This document shows positions 37,049 to 47,800 of a stretch of DNA of 64,000 bases, one piece after another. The stretch comes from Saccharospirillum salsuginis (GTDB lineage Bacteria; Pseudomonadota; Gammaproteobacteria; Pseudomonadales; Natronospirillaceae): the NCBI RefSeq assembly GCF_014651855.1, contig NZ_BMXR01000005.1, forward strand, positions 384,709 through 448,708, given 5' to 3'. The translations under genes were made by a program, and so were the position numbers. The notes under the pieces were generated by a model that was given only the letters and a program-made list of their open reading frames with translations, did not search any database and was not told the origin of the DNA. Position 1 is the first letter of the stretch. Each line of letters opens with the position of its first letter.

Positions 37049-37154
37049 GTATTTTTACACGTTATATAATTCTATCAACGCACACAAAGTCCAACGACCT
37101 GCTTTACCAACCTGCACCGGCGCAATCACACTATACTCAACTAAAAATACTCAA

Positions 37155-37931
37155 TTATCCGCTCCATTTTATCCACATATTCTTTATAACAGGATCAACT
37201 TGATCATCAGAAATTGCAGATGACAGCCTACTATAAAACGCACTAAAATCACCTTCATACTGGACCGGTAAATTATCTCGAGACTTAACCAATCTTTTAA
37301 ACAACGCATCCAATTTTCGCCGTAAAACCGTATCTTTTGCAAGGAGGATCGAGTCTATTTCACTTAATGCAGAAATCAAAAAATCGGCTTTGTGTAAACA
37401 TTTAGGGGATGCATTAGCGGTGCCTTTTAAAAGACTTGACAGGCCTGAAGAATATTGTGAAATGACTTTAACAAGTGGCAAATCACCTTCAATAGGAACA
37501 CCTTTCCTTTTAGTTAATTTCGGTGATCGTATTGATCTCTCATAAGTAGCTTGAAAAAAATACTCCCATAAAGCCAGTTCTTCTTCCAAACTCCAACCTA
37601 GATATTTCAACCCTGGTAGCACCTGATAGACTGCGAGCTCTTGAACTTCTCTATCATTGTATCCACCATATTCATAGACAAGATAGTCCCATCCCTCGGG
37701 AGATCTTAATGGAAAGTCATTAATATTCACACGCAAGAAAGACTTTTCACCTAGGCCGTGCTCTCTCGGTTTATCCAGTGTTCCATGAAAAAAAAACTGC
37801 CTCCTCGCCTTTAATGTCGACCCACGCAACTCGGAGTACCTACTTTCACAATATTGATCCCATAGTTTCTCACGTTCAGCGATCCAACCAGGATCCGACG
37901 TAAAACTCAAGTCTGGTTTTTCAATAATCAT
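37155..37931 (-). CDS. Putative cognate immunity protein 1 of the toxin
   Basis: About 258 aa starting at the ATG at 37931, with AGGTGGG a few bases upstream; an in-frame GTG lies one codon earlier. The start is 12 bases after the toxin stop, so the two are almost certainly co-transcribed. There is no signal peptide or membrane segment, as expected for a cytosolic neutraliser of a nuclease. It shares IEKPDLSFT, AEREKLWDQYC, NDFPLRSPEGWDYLVYEYGG and GWSLEEELALWEYF with the second immunity gene at 36122-36913. The gene is notably AT-rich. Position, size, pairing and duplication suggest immunity; no known domain was recognised, so the role is inferred. Confidence 0.7.
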   Translation of the reverse strand: MIIEKPDLSFTSDPGWIAEREKLWDQYCESRYSELRGSTLKARRQFFFHGTLDKPREHGLGEKSFLRVNINDFPLRSPEGWDYLVYEYGGYNDREVQELAVYQVLPGLKYLGWSLEEELALWEYFFQATYERSIRSPKLTKRKGVPIEGDLPLVKVISQYSSGLSSLLKGTANASPKCLHKADFLISALSEIDSILLAKDTVLRRKLDALFKRLVKSRDNLPVQYEGDFSAFYSRLSSAISDDQVDPVIKNMWIKWSG

Positions 37932-37943
37932 CACTACCCACCT

Positions 37944-40900
37944 TCAGTCTAAATCTGGCAACTCTTTAATAGCTTCCACCGCAGAATCAAATCCAAGAGC
38001 TACCATATCACTAAGCAGACCGTTCAAATCAGCATATCTTACTTTATCAGTCATACTGATGTAACCGTCCATATTAGCCATATATATATCGTAATTCCTT
38101 TCTCTCGCACTTCTCGCCGCCTTAGGTTTCTTTGACAATGCATCCCGAATGCTATCGGCAGTTCCTACGCTTCCCAGAAGTACATTCCGCACATCCTGCT
38201 TCTTACCTTTAGTATTCTTTTTATTGACCTTAAACTTCTGAAATAACCATTCAAACTCGGAAGCCACACTAACAAGCTCAATGCTGTTCGTTCCATTTAG
38301 TCGAGCATGCCCCACTTTGCTAGCTGTTCGATCCAACAAGAACTGTCTATGCAGGCTCGGCCATTCTGTCTGACCTTTTACCAGATCCCATTGGGATGAC
38401 TTTTGACTTTTAAAGCTTGCTGGCCAATAGCGCTCTTTTCCACTATTTCCATAGCAAGAGTATGATTTTAGCTCAACCCAACGTTCACTATCTTCATCCC
38501 CCAATACTATATCTACATACCGTTCATATGCGTCATAAAATACGCTACCGAATTCAGGATCACCTCTATCCACAATATCATCACCGTCATCAACTGCATC
38601 TTCATCAACATACAACCAAACCTTCCGCTGTCCTTCGATCGATTTAATATCCAATCCGCCAGCACGGGCCAAAGCCTGGAATCTCGCAACTTGACTCAAG
38701 TGGAACAGAGCACCATGGCCACTTCCAAGGAAATTGTTAGATGCAACTTTCGAGTCCTCCTTAACAATATCCTCCTCTTCATAATAGCGATTCGCCGCAT
38801 CGGTAAAAGCCGAACCAAACATTCGATATATATGGAATCGGTTCTGGGCACCCCTTAGCCCCTTATCACCACACTCAAGAGTCGTGAGCATCTGGCTGTA
38901 GTCCAATACCTCACCCTCTTCCTGACCAAGATCCGGAGGGGTATATTCATCTTCATCGCCATCGGCTTCAAAATCTTCCTTCGCATCCAGAATCTTACCG
39001 CAGGACATTTCCCACCCCAGATAGGCCGTTATCGCCAGAGTAGCTGCCGGTGAAATACGTGCATTGGTTTTTCCTCTTAGGAAGTTGCGTACACTCCGAC
39101 TTCCCCCTTTGAGCCCCAAAGCTGTAACACTCCGTATCATATCTGGGCTATGGACAAAACGTCTTAGTTTTTGAGCTTCGACATGTTTGATGTGAGTCAC
39201 TGTGTCTGAGAGTCTCTTCGGTAGATTTTTGATATCACCACCGTCCAAACGCTTCCCTGCCTGCTCCAAAGTGTTTCCGATTACTGATGAAGATACTCTA
39301 GCCAAACTGCCTGAAGCTGCATAAGCTGTCTTATCAAAGCCTGGTATTACGAATCCATCGTCTACCGACGCGAACGCTTCCACGTCCGGCACTTCCTCAC
39401 CTGCCCATTCCTCTCCGGGCAAGCCCAGCCAGTCAATCCACGCCATCAAATCATCCGGGCTCGAAACACTGCTCCAAATCATCTCAAGGCCTTGCCGCGA
39501 CTCCTCATCCTGATATAGGTCGATCACCACTACAAGGAAGGGCAACAGATTCCATAAGGTGTCAAAATCACCTTTCTTCGCCCGGTTCATTACCTTACCC
39601 AGCACACCGGCGAAGTGCTTGCTGAATTTCGGGTTTGTCCTGGCGATGCCGCGCATCATAACCTGCATCGGCTTCGTAACGGCCTTCAATGGCTTAGCCG
39701 GGGGGAATATCGTCAAGACGTCAACGGCGGCAATAGTGAACTCCATGGCATCGAATTCTTCCGGGTCGGTCGCCAGCAAGGCCAGTTGTTCGAACACGAT
39801 ACCGATACTTTCAATCGGTATGAAGAAATTGATCGTATCCCACAGGAAGTCCAAACCGAAACCGGCGTGAGCTGTCTTAGCCCAGGGATAGGGTGCCTGA
39901 CCAAAGGGATCGAAAGCAGAAAGCTCGCTGATCCTCAGCAGTTCCGACAGCTGTTCCTCGGTCGGGGCTTCACCGTTGAATGCCAAATCAATGGGTGGAG
40001 CATTCTCCGCCAAATGTGTGGCGTAAAAGCCGGCCATCTCTGTAAAGACCGAGGTGGAGATGAGCGATACATATTGGCGGCTTCCTCCCGATCGGATAGC
40101 AATCCGCTGGGTGGCCAATTCGGAGCCTTCGGGCCGCATCAGGCCTTGGCTTTTGAGCAATATGGGCTGTTCACCGCTCTCGTCAATGGTAACGGTCGCC
40201 ACTTCTCCGGATCCATTGAGTATGATCAGCGGCTGACTAGTGTGATCGTAGAATTTCAGACCGTTGATACGGCCTATTAATCCCTTACCCACAACCAAGT
40301 CGTGCGGCAAAGCGGCGTCGCGACTCAGCAATGGGTCATCGTATTGAGTCCATTGATAGTCGATGAATTCCGGCAGTGAGGTTTCATAACGATTATCGTC
40401 GACCCACAGAGTCAATCTATTGGAGTGTGTTGTGACAGCGATCCTGTGCCATTCGGTAATTTGTATGGGATCGGACGTCAGTTCGACCGTAGCGGCGTTG
40501 GTTCGCACCTTCAGTTGGAGTGTGCCTTCATCCGTTATTGTCAGAGTTTGACCACCTTGACCCAAATTGATGATCTCGGCTGGAGAATCGCCGGCATCCG
40601 GGTGAGTAGAGTCCTCTTGATTCAGTCTTTGGTTTCTTGACCGTATGTCGTCCAGCTTTAACTCAGCCGTCCAGGCCATACCTGTTGGGTCGGTAAAAGC
40701 CGGGATATTGTCACCATACATCAAGGCCGGCACATCGGGATTATAGGTCCATTGCATGCTGTGCCCTTGGCCTATCATGGCATCATTAACGCGCTTGACG
40801 CCCTGTACTAGCAAGGCATCTTGTCCAGCGTCGTTGTTGATCTGACCTTGCTCAAGGTCATTCATCATATACGCCGCCGATAAAGCCCGGTTGGGTGCGT

Positions 40901-43900
40901 ATACGTCGCCCAACTCTATTTCAACCGATTCATCCTGGCTGCCCTTCACTTTGACGGTCCCTTCAATACGATAGGGAATCTCAGCGATCGAGCCGTCGTA
41001 GCGGGCATAGCTTACACTACCCGTTTCGGACTGATCCCCAACCAGTGCCAGGGCGTCCGCCTGAAGATTCCCCAACTCACTATTCGGGTCCAGTACCGAG
41101 TAGTGCGTTTTGGTGTAACTGCTCATTCCCACCATGGCTGTCAGTTCACCATCGCGAACGCCCTGGGGAGCGGTAATGGTTGTTGTGGCCACGCCTTGAT
41201 CGTCCGTCACAATGACATTACTGCCCACATACGCGAACGTACTTTTCAATACGACATCCGCGTTGGGAACGGCATTGCCCTCGTGGTCGGTTACGGTGAC
41301 CTTGATCTGGCCGCTTTGACCGACACCCAGCGCCTGAGGATAATCCAGATCGATATTCAAAGGACGAACCTGAACAGGGACCTCAATACTGGCATCAACC
41401 GACTTAATGGTTACCGAGGCATCCCCTTTAAAAGGTCCGCCCTGCAGTGAGAACTGCATCTTGCCGCCGCTGGTTTCCAGGTCGTGATCAGCCAGTTCCA
41501 GGCTGTTGTGGGTAAAGACGTCAACCGGCGTACCGTCCTGAACCAGATTACCGTTTCTGTCCCGGACCGTAACGATGAAATCCTGAGTCAAGGGTGCCTC
41601 AGTCGCCAAACTGCCGGTGGTACTGTAGCTGATCGAATGGGGTTCCCCAGGGACCACCTCGATAGTAGGCAACTCGATGGGTTCCATATCCGTACCGACC
41701 ATGTCGATTTCTAGGTTGGCTTTCGAGCCGGCCGTGGTCGGCATGACAATGCGGTTTAGAAAGAGACCGTTGCTGTCATTGAATTGAACGGTCTCATCCA
41801 TGGCCCCTTCGCCGGAAACGAGCCATCGCAGGTTAATGGGCTCTTTTACATCGGGTTTTCGGCTGGCATAGCCCATTAGGCGTGCCTTCCAATCGAAAAC
41901 GGGATCATCCGCCGATACATACAACGTCTCATGCGGTTCAACAACGATGCCGGAAGCGAGCGGCTCCACGATCAGGTATTCAAAGGCATACTGCCACAAG
42001 AGGTTACCGGCATCGCTATTCAGGTACAGACTAGCCGTCAAAAAGTCCTCTGGCTCTACCAGCGACAGGCTCGATAGGTCATCGAAGGCTAAAGTGCCGT
42101 TCCCGGAAAGGGTCACATCCAATTCACTTTCACCAAGATTGAATACGAGCTGCTTTTCACCGTCCATGGACGGCAATGGACTGCTCTCCGAATAGCCCAG
42201 CTCATACAAGATTGATACCGCGTCATCCATCGAAGATAGTGTGGGTGTGGAATCCTGGTAAATATCAATCGTACTTTCATCGGTGTCGTTCTGAGTTTCA
42301 CGGTGTAACTCGTCGACCACCAAGTCGTAAACACTGTATTGATACTCTGGCCGGTAGACCCAATCATAAGCAGGAATCGGCCTGGGCAACTTCTCGAGAG
42401 CATCAAAATCTTCTTCCTTGGCGAGCCTTTCCCTTTCTTTCATGTACGCTTGATACTGGATATCGGTCACTTCTTCATCATACAAAGGAACTTTAATAGG
42501 AACGTAACTTTCCGGACGATAGTTGTTTTCCGGAGTACCCTCGAAACTCACATCACCTACTCGGTTCTGCAGCCCCAGTGAAAAATCATCATACGAATTG
42601 TATGGAATCCCATTTACTTGGACGTAATAGTGCAGGTTATCCAGTCCGGCACCCGGTAACCGGAGTAGTTCCACATGTTTTCCCGGTTTGATATCAAAAC
42701 GGGCGTGCCCCGCTTGACTGGCATCACTGAGGCTATTTTCGCCGGATACATAAGCGAGCCGTCCTGTATAACCATAGTCTTTAAGTGCATCCGGCAAAGC
42801 ATTGCCATCATGGTCTAGCCATTCGACAAACAATTGGATATATGTATCGTCCCCCTCACCAGCGCCTTCATGGCTAATTAAGTAGTCACGATGCTCACCT
42901 TGGGTCATTCCAGCTTCAATATTATAACGCCGTTCAGCCCAGATCTTTAAATTGGGTGGTCGCAACTCGATGTCGGAAACATTGGTGTCCAGGAAACTGT
43001 CTTGTAATTGATCTTCGCCTACCACGACATCGGCATGACCGATGTAACCCGTTACTCGATTAATGGCCCACACTTCCAGAGTCTCACCAGCGCGTACTTG
43101 GTCGCTTTCCCGATGAGCGTATAGTTCAGGAGCCATATTGCCCTTGGCTTGCCAGGTACTAAAACCACGCTCATCATCCCAAGCTCGAAAGGAATAGTAT
43201 TGGTTGGATAGGTTTTCCATGCCTCGCAATACCATTCCATAGTCAACACGGAGCTCCCCCTGCACCAGATTGATATCGTTATCAGACAGACCGTCCCCAC
43301 CTGCTGGTTCGTATGCTTCTTCGTCATCCTTAAGCCCTTGACGCTGAGCTATCAACTGACCGTTCGACTGTCGAATGACAAAGAGATCGGTATCCTTCAT
43401 GTGCTCTGGAGACAGCTGGGAAACCAACGCCTTGTCCTTGTCCTCCCGTTCGAAGTCCATGATGCGCATGAAGTTGGGCTGGCAAATCGAAGCGCTAGGA
43501 TCCTCGCTGCAGCCTTCCGCTTCGGGGTCATTCTCGGCGCTGGACAAATACACACCTTGAACCGTGGCCGTCTGACAGTCTGGGTTGACGACGAAGTCAC
43601 CCTCGTCGTTCTGCTCTCCGCAATAGGTTGTGTCGGACTCACCATCCAGATCGAAGTCGTAAAAGTCTGCCTTAGTTCTGGTAAAACTCTCTGGTATTTC
43701 GAGATCATAGCTGGGTGTATCCCCATCGCTGCCTAGTTGTACACTGGGCATGCGGATGGACCCTGTCAGAATATTGACATCGATTGGAAAGTCGAGGCTC
43801 AACGGTGGATTGATTCCGGGTTGGAAGGAATAGGTCGCCATTCCATTACAGACGAAGTTGAAGGTACGAATAATGGGATAAAGATAAGCTCCCGTGATAT

Positions 43901-44840
43901 CCGGATTGAAAGAACGATAAGGTATCCAGCCTTCAATAGATTCATTGTACTGGTAGAAAAACGTAGGACAGGGCGTGGCCATTATCATCATTGAATACTG
44001 GCCGATATCGTTAGTGGTTCCGGCTCCCTGCGAGCCCATACCGGATGTAAGCGGAATACCCTGGATGGGATTTGTCAGCTTCGGGTTCACACCCGAATAC
44101 TTCTTAGCGCTGGATACAAATACACCAGGGTCGAATTCCCCCGTATTGATGTCCTCATAGAACACCGCTCGCAATGCGATTCGATGTTCACTGGTGTATA
44201 GAACCTTTCCATCTTCACTCAGGATCAAGGAACCCGAACCGCCAAATATAGTTTGAGCGTCAGTCATATCAATGGGATATTGACGCATCAAATATGGAGA
44301 CTCGGGTGTATAAAGCAAACTTTCTGGTCTTGCTAGCACCGAAATAGTACCTGCCAACAGGCTTTTATCGCTTTCGGTTCCCTTCCATGGCTCTGCTGGT
44401 TCTACAGAAGTCGTTAGATTACTGATTCGATCTTCATATTGCTCAACTGTCAGTAACTCGGGGTCGGGTGTATTGGGGTAGGTTTCACGAAACTGTGCCA
44501 GATCGGCTTCATATTGGTCGATATAGGATTGGTATTCACTGGCGGCCATGATTCGGGAATTTGCGTAAGGACCGTTCGGATCCAAAGAGCCAATTTCAGA
44601 GATTTCCTTGCCCGAATCATCATAAACCACATAGACCGGGTAGCCATTTTCGTTCTTGTAGATACCTCGGGTATATACATAACCATTAACAAATTGACGA
44701 TTATTGATAAAACCCCAACTTGGGTCCGGCTGGTTCATGATTCCGGCCAAGCCAAAAGCCAAGGCACCCGTCGAACTGGCGCTGAGCACAGTGGCAATGA
44801 GGGCGGTCGCGATCCTTGTCATGTGATTACGTCTCTTCAT
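37944..44840 (-). CDS. Giant exported polymorphic-toxin-like protein with C-terminal putative PD-(D/E)XK nuclease
   Basis: 2298 aa. The N-terminus RRNHMTRIATALIATVLSAS ending in ALAFG is a Sec signal peptide. The first ~950 residues are unrecognised beta-rich sequence. At about 1080-1290 are two invasin/Big_1-like Ig domains (FIVTVRDRNGNLVQDGTPVDV; KVTVTDHEGNAVPNADVVLKS). At about 1360-1560 is a LamG/concanavalin-like domain (WHRIAVTTHSNRLTLWVDDN). Hydrophobic helices (about 1690-1830) precede the tip. Near residues 2105-2125 YVDIVLGDEDSERWVELKSY fits the D...ExK core of PD-(D/E)XK nucleases. The last ~40 residues recur as an orphan copy downstream. The start overlaps the upstream stop (ATGA), implying coupled translation. 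The last ~1.5 kb is AT-rich, unlike the front, as expected for an exchangeable toxin tip. The nuclease assignment is motif-based inference. Confidence 0.7.
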   Translation of the reverse strand: MKRRNHMTRIATALIATVLSASSTGALAFGLAGIMNQPDPSWGFINNRQFVNGYVYTRGIYKNENGYPVYVVYDDSGKEISEIGSLDPNGPYANSRIMAASEYQSYIDQYEADLAQFRETYPNTPDPELLTVEQYEDRISNLTTSVEPAEPWKGTESDKSLLAGTISVLARPESLLYTPESPYLMRQYPIDMTDAQTIFGGSGSLILSEDGKVLYTSEHRIALRAVFYEDINTGEFDPGVFVSSAKKYSGVNPKLTNPIQGIPLTSGMGSQGAGTTNDIGQYSMMIMATPCPTFFYQYNESIEGWIPYRSFNPDITGAYLYPIIRTFNFVCNGMATYSFQPGINPPLSLDFPIDVNILTGSIRMPSVQLGSDGDTPSYDLEIPESFTRTKADFYDFDLDGESDTTYCGEQNDEGDFVVNPDCQTATVQGVYLSSAENDPEAEGCSEDPSASICQPNFMRIMDFEREDKDKALVSQLSPEHMKDTDLFVIRQSNGQLIAQRQGLKDDEEAYEPAGGDGLSDNDINLVQGELRVDYGMVLRGMENLSNQYYSFRAWDDERGFSTWQAKGNMAPELYAHRESDQVRAGETLEVWAINRVTGYIGHADVVVGEDQLQDSFLDTNVSDIELRPPNLKIWAERRYNIEAGMTQGEHRDYLISHEGAGEGDDTYIQLFVEWLDHDGNALPDALKDYGYTGRLAYVSGENSLSDASQAGHARFDIKPGKHVELLRLPGAGLDNLHYYVQVNGIPYNSYDDFSLGLQNRVGDVSFEGTPENNYRPESYVPIKVPLYDEEVTDIQYQAYMKERERLAKEEDFDALEKLPRPIPAYDWVYRPEYQYSVYDLVVDELHRETQNDTDESTIDIYQDSTPTLSSMDDAVSILYELGYSESSPLPSMDGEKQLVFNLGESELDVTLSGNGTLAFDDLSSLSLVEPEDFLTASLYLNSDAGNLLWQYAFEYLIVEPLASGIVVEPHETLYVSADDPVFDWKARLMGYASRKPDVKEPINLRWLVSGEGAMDETVQFNDSNGLFLNRIVMPTTAGSKANLEIDMVGTDMEPIELPTIEVVPGEPHSISYSTTGSLATEAPLTQDFIVTVRDRNGNLVQDGTPVDVFTHNSLELADHDLETSGGKMQFSLQGGPFKGDASVTIKSVDASIEVPVQVRPLNIDLDYPQALGVGQSGQIKVTVTDHEGNAVPNADVVLKSTFAYVGSNVIVTDDQGVATTTITAPQGVRDGELTAMVGMSSYTKTHYSVLDPNSELGNLQADALALVGDQSETGSVSYARYDGSIAEIPYRIEGTVKVKGSQDESVEIELGDVYAPNRALSAAYMMNDLEQGQINNDAGQDALLVQGVKRVNDAMIGQGHSMQWTYNPDVPALMYGDNIPAFTDPTGMAWTAELKLDDIRSRNQRLNQEDSTHPDAGDSPAEIINLGQGGQTLTITDEGTLQLKVRTNAATVELTSDPIQITEWHRIAVTTHSNRLTLWVDDNRYETSLPEFIDYQWTQYDDPLLSRDAALPHDLVVGKGLIGRINGLKFYDHTSQPLIILNGSGEVATVTIDESGEQPILLKSQGLMRPEGSELATQRIAIRSGGSRQYVSLISTSVFTEMAGFYATHLAENAPPIDLAFNGEAPTEEQLSELLRISELSAFDPFGQAPYPWAKTAHAGFGLDFLWDTINFFIPIESIGIVFEQLALLATDPEEFDAMEFTIAAVDVLTIFPPAKPLKAVTKPMQVMMRGIARTNPKFSKHFAGVLGKVMNRAKKGDFDTLWNLLPFLVVVIDLYQDEESRQGLEMIWSSVSSPDDLMAWIDWLGLPGEEWAGEEVPDVEAFASVDDGFVIPGFDKTAYAASGSLARVSSSVIGNTLEQAGKRLDGGDIKNLPKRLSDTVTHIKHVEAQKLRRFVHSPDMIRSVTALGLKGGSRSVRNFLRGKTNARISPAATLAITAYLGWEMSCGKILDAKEDFEADGDEDEYTPPDLGQEEGEVLDYSQMLTTLECGDKGLRGAQNRFHIYRMFGSAFTDAANRYYEEEDIVKEDSKVASNNFLGSGHGALFHLSQVARFQALARAGGLDIKSIEGQRKVWLYVDEDAVDDGDDIVDRGDPEFGSVFYDAYERYVDIVLGDEDSERWVELKSYSCYGNSGKERYWPASFKSQKSSQWDLVKGQTEWPSLHRQFLLDRTASKVGHARLNGTNSIELVSVASEFEWLFQKFKVNKKNTKGKKQDVRNVLLGSVGTADSIRDALSKKPKAARSARERNYDIYMANMDGYISMTDKVRYADLNGLLSDMVALGFDSAVEAIKELPDLD

Positions 44841-47800
44841 GAATCATTTTCCGAATTCTGTCCGGCCGGGGCAGGCGCCAACTCGGCAATGCGGACCAAT
44901 AAAACATCCAGGGAGATCTCGCCGGCCAGATATCGCGCCAACAGAGGTTGGGCCTGTTCCGGCAAGAAGACGGCGCCGAACTGATCCAACACGGTCAATC
45001 GATGCGGCGGCAGCACTGCGGCCCGATGACCATCCCGTTTCACGACGCCCAACGGTTCAATCCGCTCGGTGCGCGGGTTCACGCCCATCAGCAGGCCCAG
45101 ACTGCCGTCTTCGGGCAGGTAGTCGTAGCCGTTCTGCAGTTTGGGCAGTTCAAAGCTGATCGCGGCGTCGCCGTCCAGGGTGATGCCGAGCGGTTGCACC
45201 GAGTACAGCCAGTTCGGGGCAACCAACGGATGGGTCGGGTAGTTGAACCCGCCGAAGGTGTTGAACTGGATGTGAGCCGGGCCGGCGTTTCGGCCGTCGC
45301 GGAAGCTGATCGTGGCGTTGCTCAGGCCCAGCGAGACGGCGCCGTCCAGCAGGACATGCGCTTCCCCGCTGCTTAAGTAGGTGGAGCCCGTCTCGGGGTT
45401 CAGGAAACTGACCAGGGCAGTGCCCAGTTCGTTGTGACGACCGCCGTCGACCGGAACAGTAATGCGGGTCTCGCCGTAGCGCGGGTTGGTGCGGTCCGGG
45501 TTGATCCACAGGGTGTAGTCGCCGGTGGGCAGCGGGGGCTCACCGTCGGCGAATCCGAAGGTGGCACGACCGTCCTGGCTGATGGTCTCCCGGTCGCCAA
45601 GGCGCACGCGCAGGCCGTCGAGGGGGCGCTGGTACTGATCTTCGAGCCGCAGGCTGACCAAGGTGGGCAACGGCTCGGTCTGGTACTGGTAGCGGGTGAG
45701 CGTTTGGCCCTGGTAAGCCACTTCAACGCTCAGGGTGGCGTCGTAGGCCGGTTCGCGGGCGGGCTGAAACAGGAAGCCCTTGCGTTCCGGCAGCACCCGA
45801 ATGGAGCCGGGTACGGCTTCGTGGTTGCGGGAGACGTCGACCAGCTGGTGGCCCTGGGCGTTGAAGAATTCGGTGCCCGGTTCGTCGAGGTTGCGCCAGG
45901 TTTTGCCCTGGGCGGTCTCGAACACGTCGATGGTCAACTGGTCGGGGTCGATCGGTTGATTGAAGAAGACGCCGATCGCCTCTTTGGTTTCCACATTATC
46001 GGCGCCGGACTCGGGCACGGTGCGCACAACGGCGACTTCGACCGACGCCGGCTCGTCGATGCGGAATAACCGAGGCTGGGCCTGCAGGACAACCTGATTG
46101 CCCGCATCCAATGCCTGGACGTCGATTCGGTAATCGCCCACCAGGCCATTGAGCATCAGTTCACCGCTGACCGTGGTCTGGTCCACCGTTAGGTCGGACC
46201 AGGCGGACGTCGCGTCACTGTTCCGGTCGACCCAGCGCGCCCGATAGGCGTAGCTGGCGGTGGCGTCGCTGGAGCGCAACACCAGTTGCACCGGGAACGG
46301 CTCGCCCTGGGTCACAAAGCGGCTGTCCGCGGCCGGCAGCAACCAACCCAGGTCCAGACTGCGCGTGGCTTTAACGACCCAGTCGTGACGGGTGCGGTTG
46401 CCGGCCAGGTCCACCGCGCTCAGGGACAGGGTCGTCTCGGATCCGATCGGCAGCGAAAGCGGCGCTTCAAAGCGGTATTGGTTTTCGGACAGGGGCGTCA
46501 GCGGGAGCACTTGACCGTTCAGCGTCAGGTTGGACAGGTTCGCGTCCGTGACCGTGCCGGCAAACGGATAGGGTTCTTCCAATATCTCGTTCACGTCCGG
46601 GTACTCGGCCAAGGGGCGCTCCAGGGTGACCACCGGTGCACCTCGGTCGATCTGGACGGTTCGCGTTATCCGCTGATTGAGCCCCTGCTCATTGTGGGCC
46701 TCGATAGTCAGGTCCCAGGTCGTAGATCCCGTCGGGACGGACAGGCTTTCTGCAAACCGGTAGTAGGGTGCGCTGGCTTGCAGGGCCACGGTCTCGCCAT
46801 TGATGGTCAACCAGGGGCGGGTGTCGGACTCGATCTCACCGCTGACGGTGAGCCACTCGCCGGTGACCTGGGTACCGTCCGCCGGGGAGTTCACCGTCAG
46901 CGTGAGGGTTCCTTCGGTGGGCGGCTCTTCGGTCGAGGTGCGGTTCAGAGTCAGGCTGGATTGCAGTGTTTCATCCGGCGCCTGCACATGCACCGTGATG
47001 ACGTTCTCGCCCTCGGCCAGTTCGATGCTCTGGGAACGTACCGAGAACTGCTCGGTGGCCCAGGCGCTGACCCGGGCTTCCATACCATTAATGGTCACGC
47101 TGAGGTCGCTCTCGGCGACGTCGGTATCCAGCAGACCTTCAACGACGATGCTGTCTTCGGTGACCCTCTGCCCCGGCTGGTGCGACAGCCAGGACCATTC
47201 CAGGCGGGTGGTCTGCAGTTCGACGGTAAAGGGGGTGGTGCTGGTGTTGCCGACGCTGTCTTCGGCGATCCAGGTCAGTTGGTTCACCTCCGGTGCGAGG
47301 GCAACGTCCACGCTGAAGGCGCCTTCGTTGACGGTCACATCGAAGCCGGCGCCGTCCAGGCTGTCGTTGATCAGTTGCAGTCTAGCCACATCGGCGTAGT
47401 CGTCGCTGACCGAACCGGTGATGGTCAGGATGTCCTGGTCCGTCAGTGCGGGGGCCGTCCACTCGACACTGGGGCCGGTGCGGTCGCCGGTGACGGAGAG
47501 GCTTTGCTGGGTCAGGTTGTTCAGAGCGTCAATGGCCTGAACCACAATGTCGTTACCGCCGGCCTGGATCGGGACGGTGACGCTGAACCGGCCGTCCTCG
47601 CCGACGGTGGCGCTCTGGTCGCCGACGGTGACCTGAACGGTGGAGGCATCGGTGACCTGGCCGGCGATGGCGATGTCGTTGGCCGCGGTGATGTCGGTGA
47701 CATCGTCCAATGCCAGTACCGGGGGTTGGGTATCCAGGAAGACGGTCTGTTCGATGCGGGCCGGGTTACCGGCGGTGTCGGATGCCGTCAGAACCAGCCT

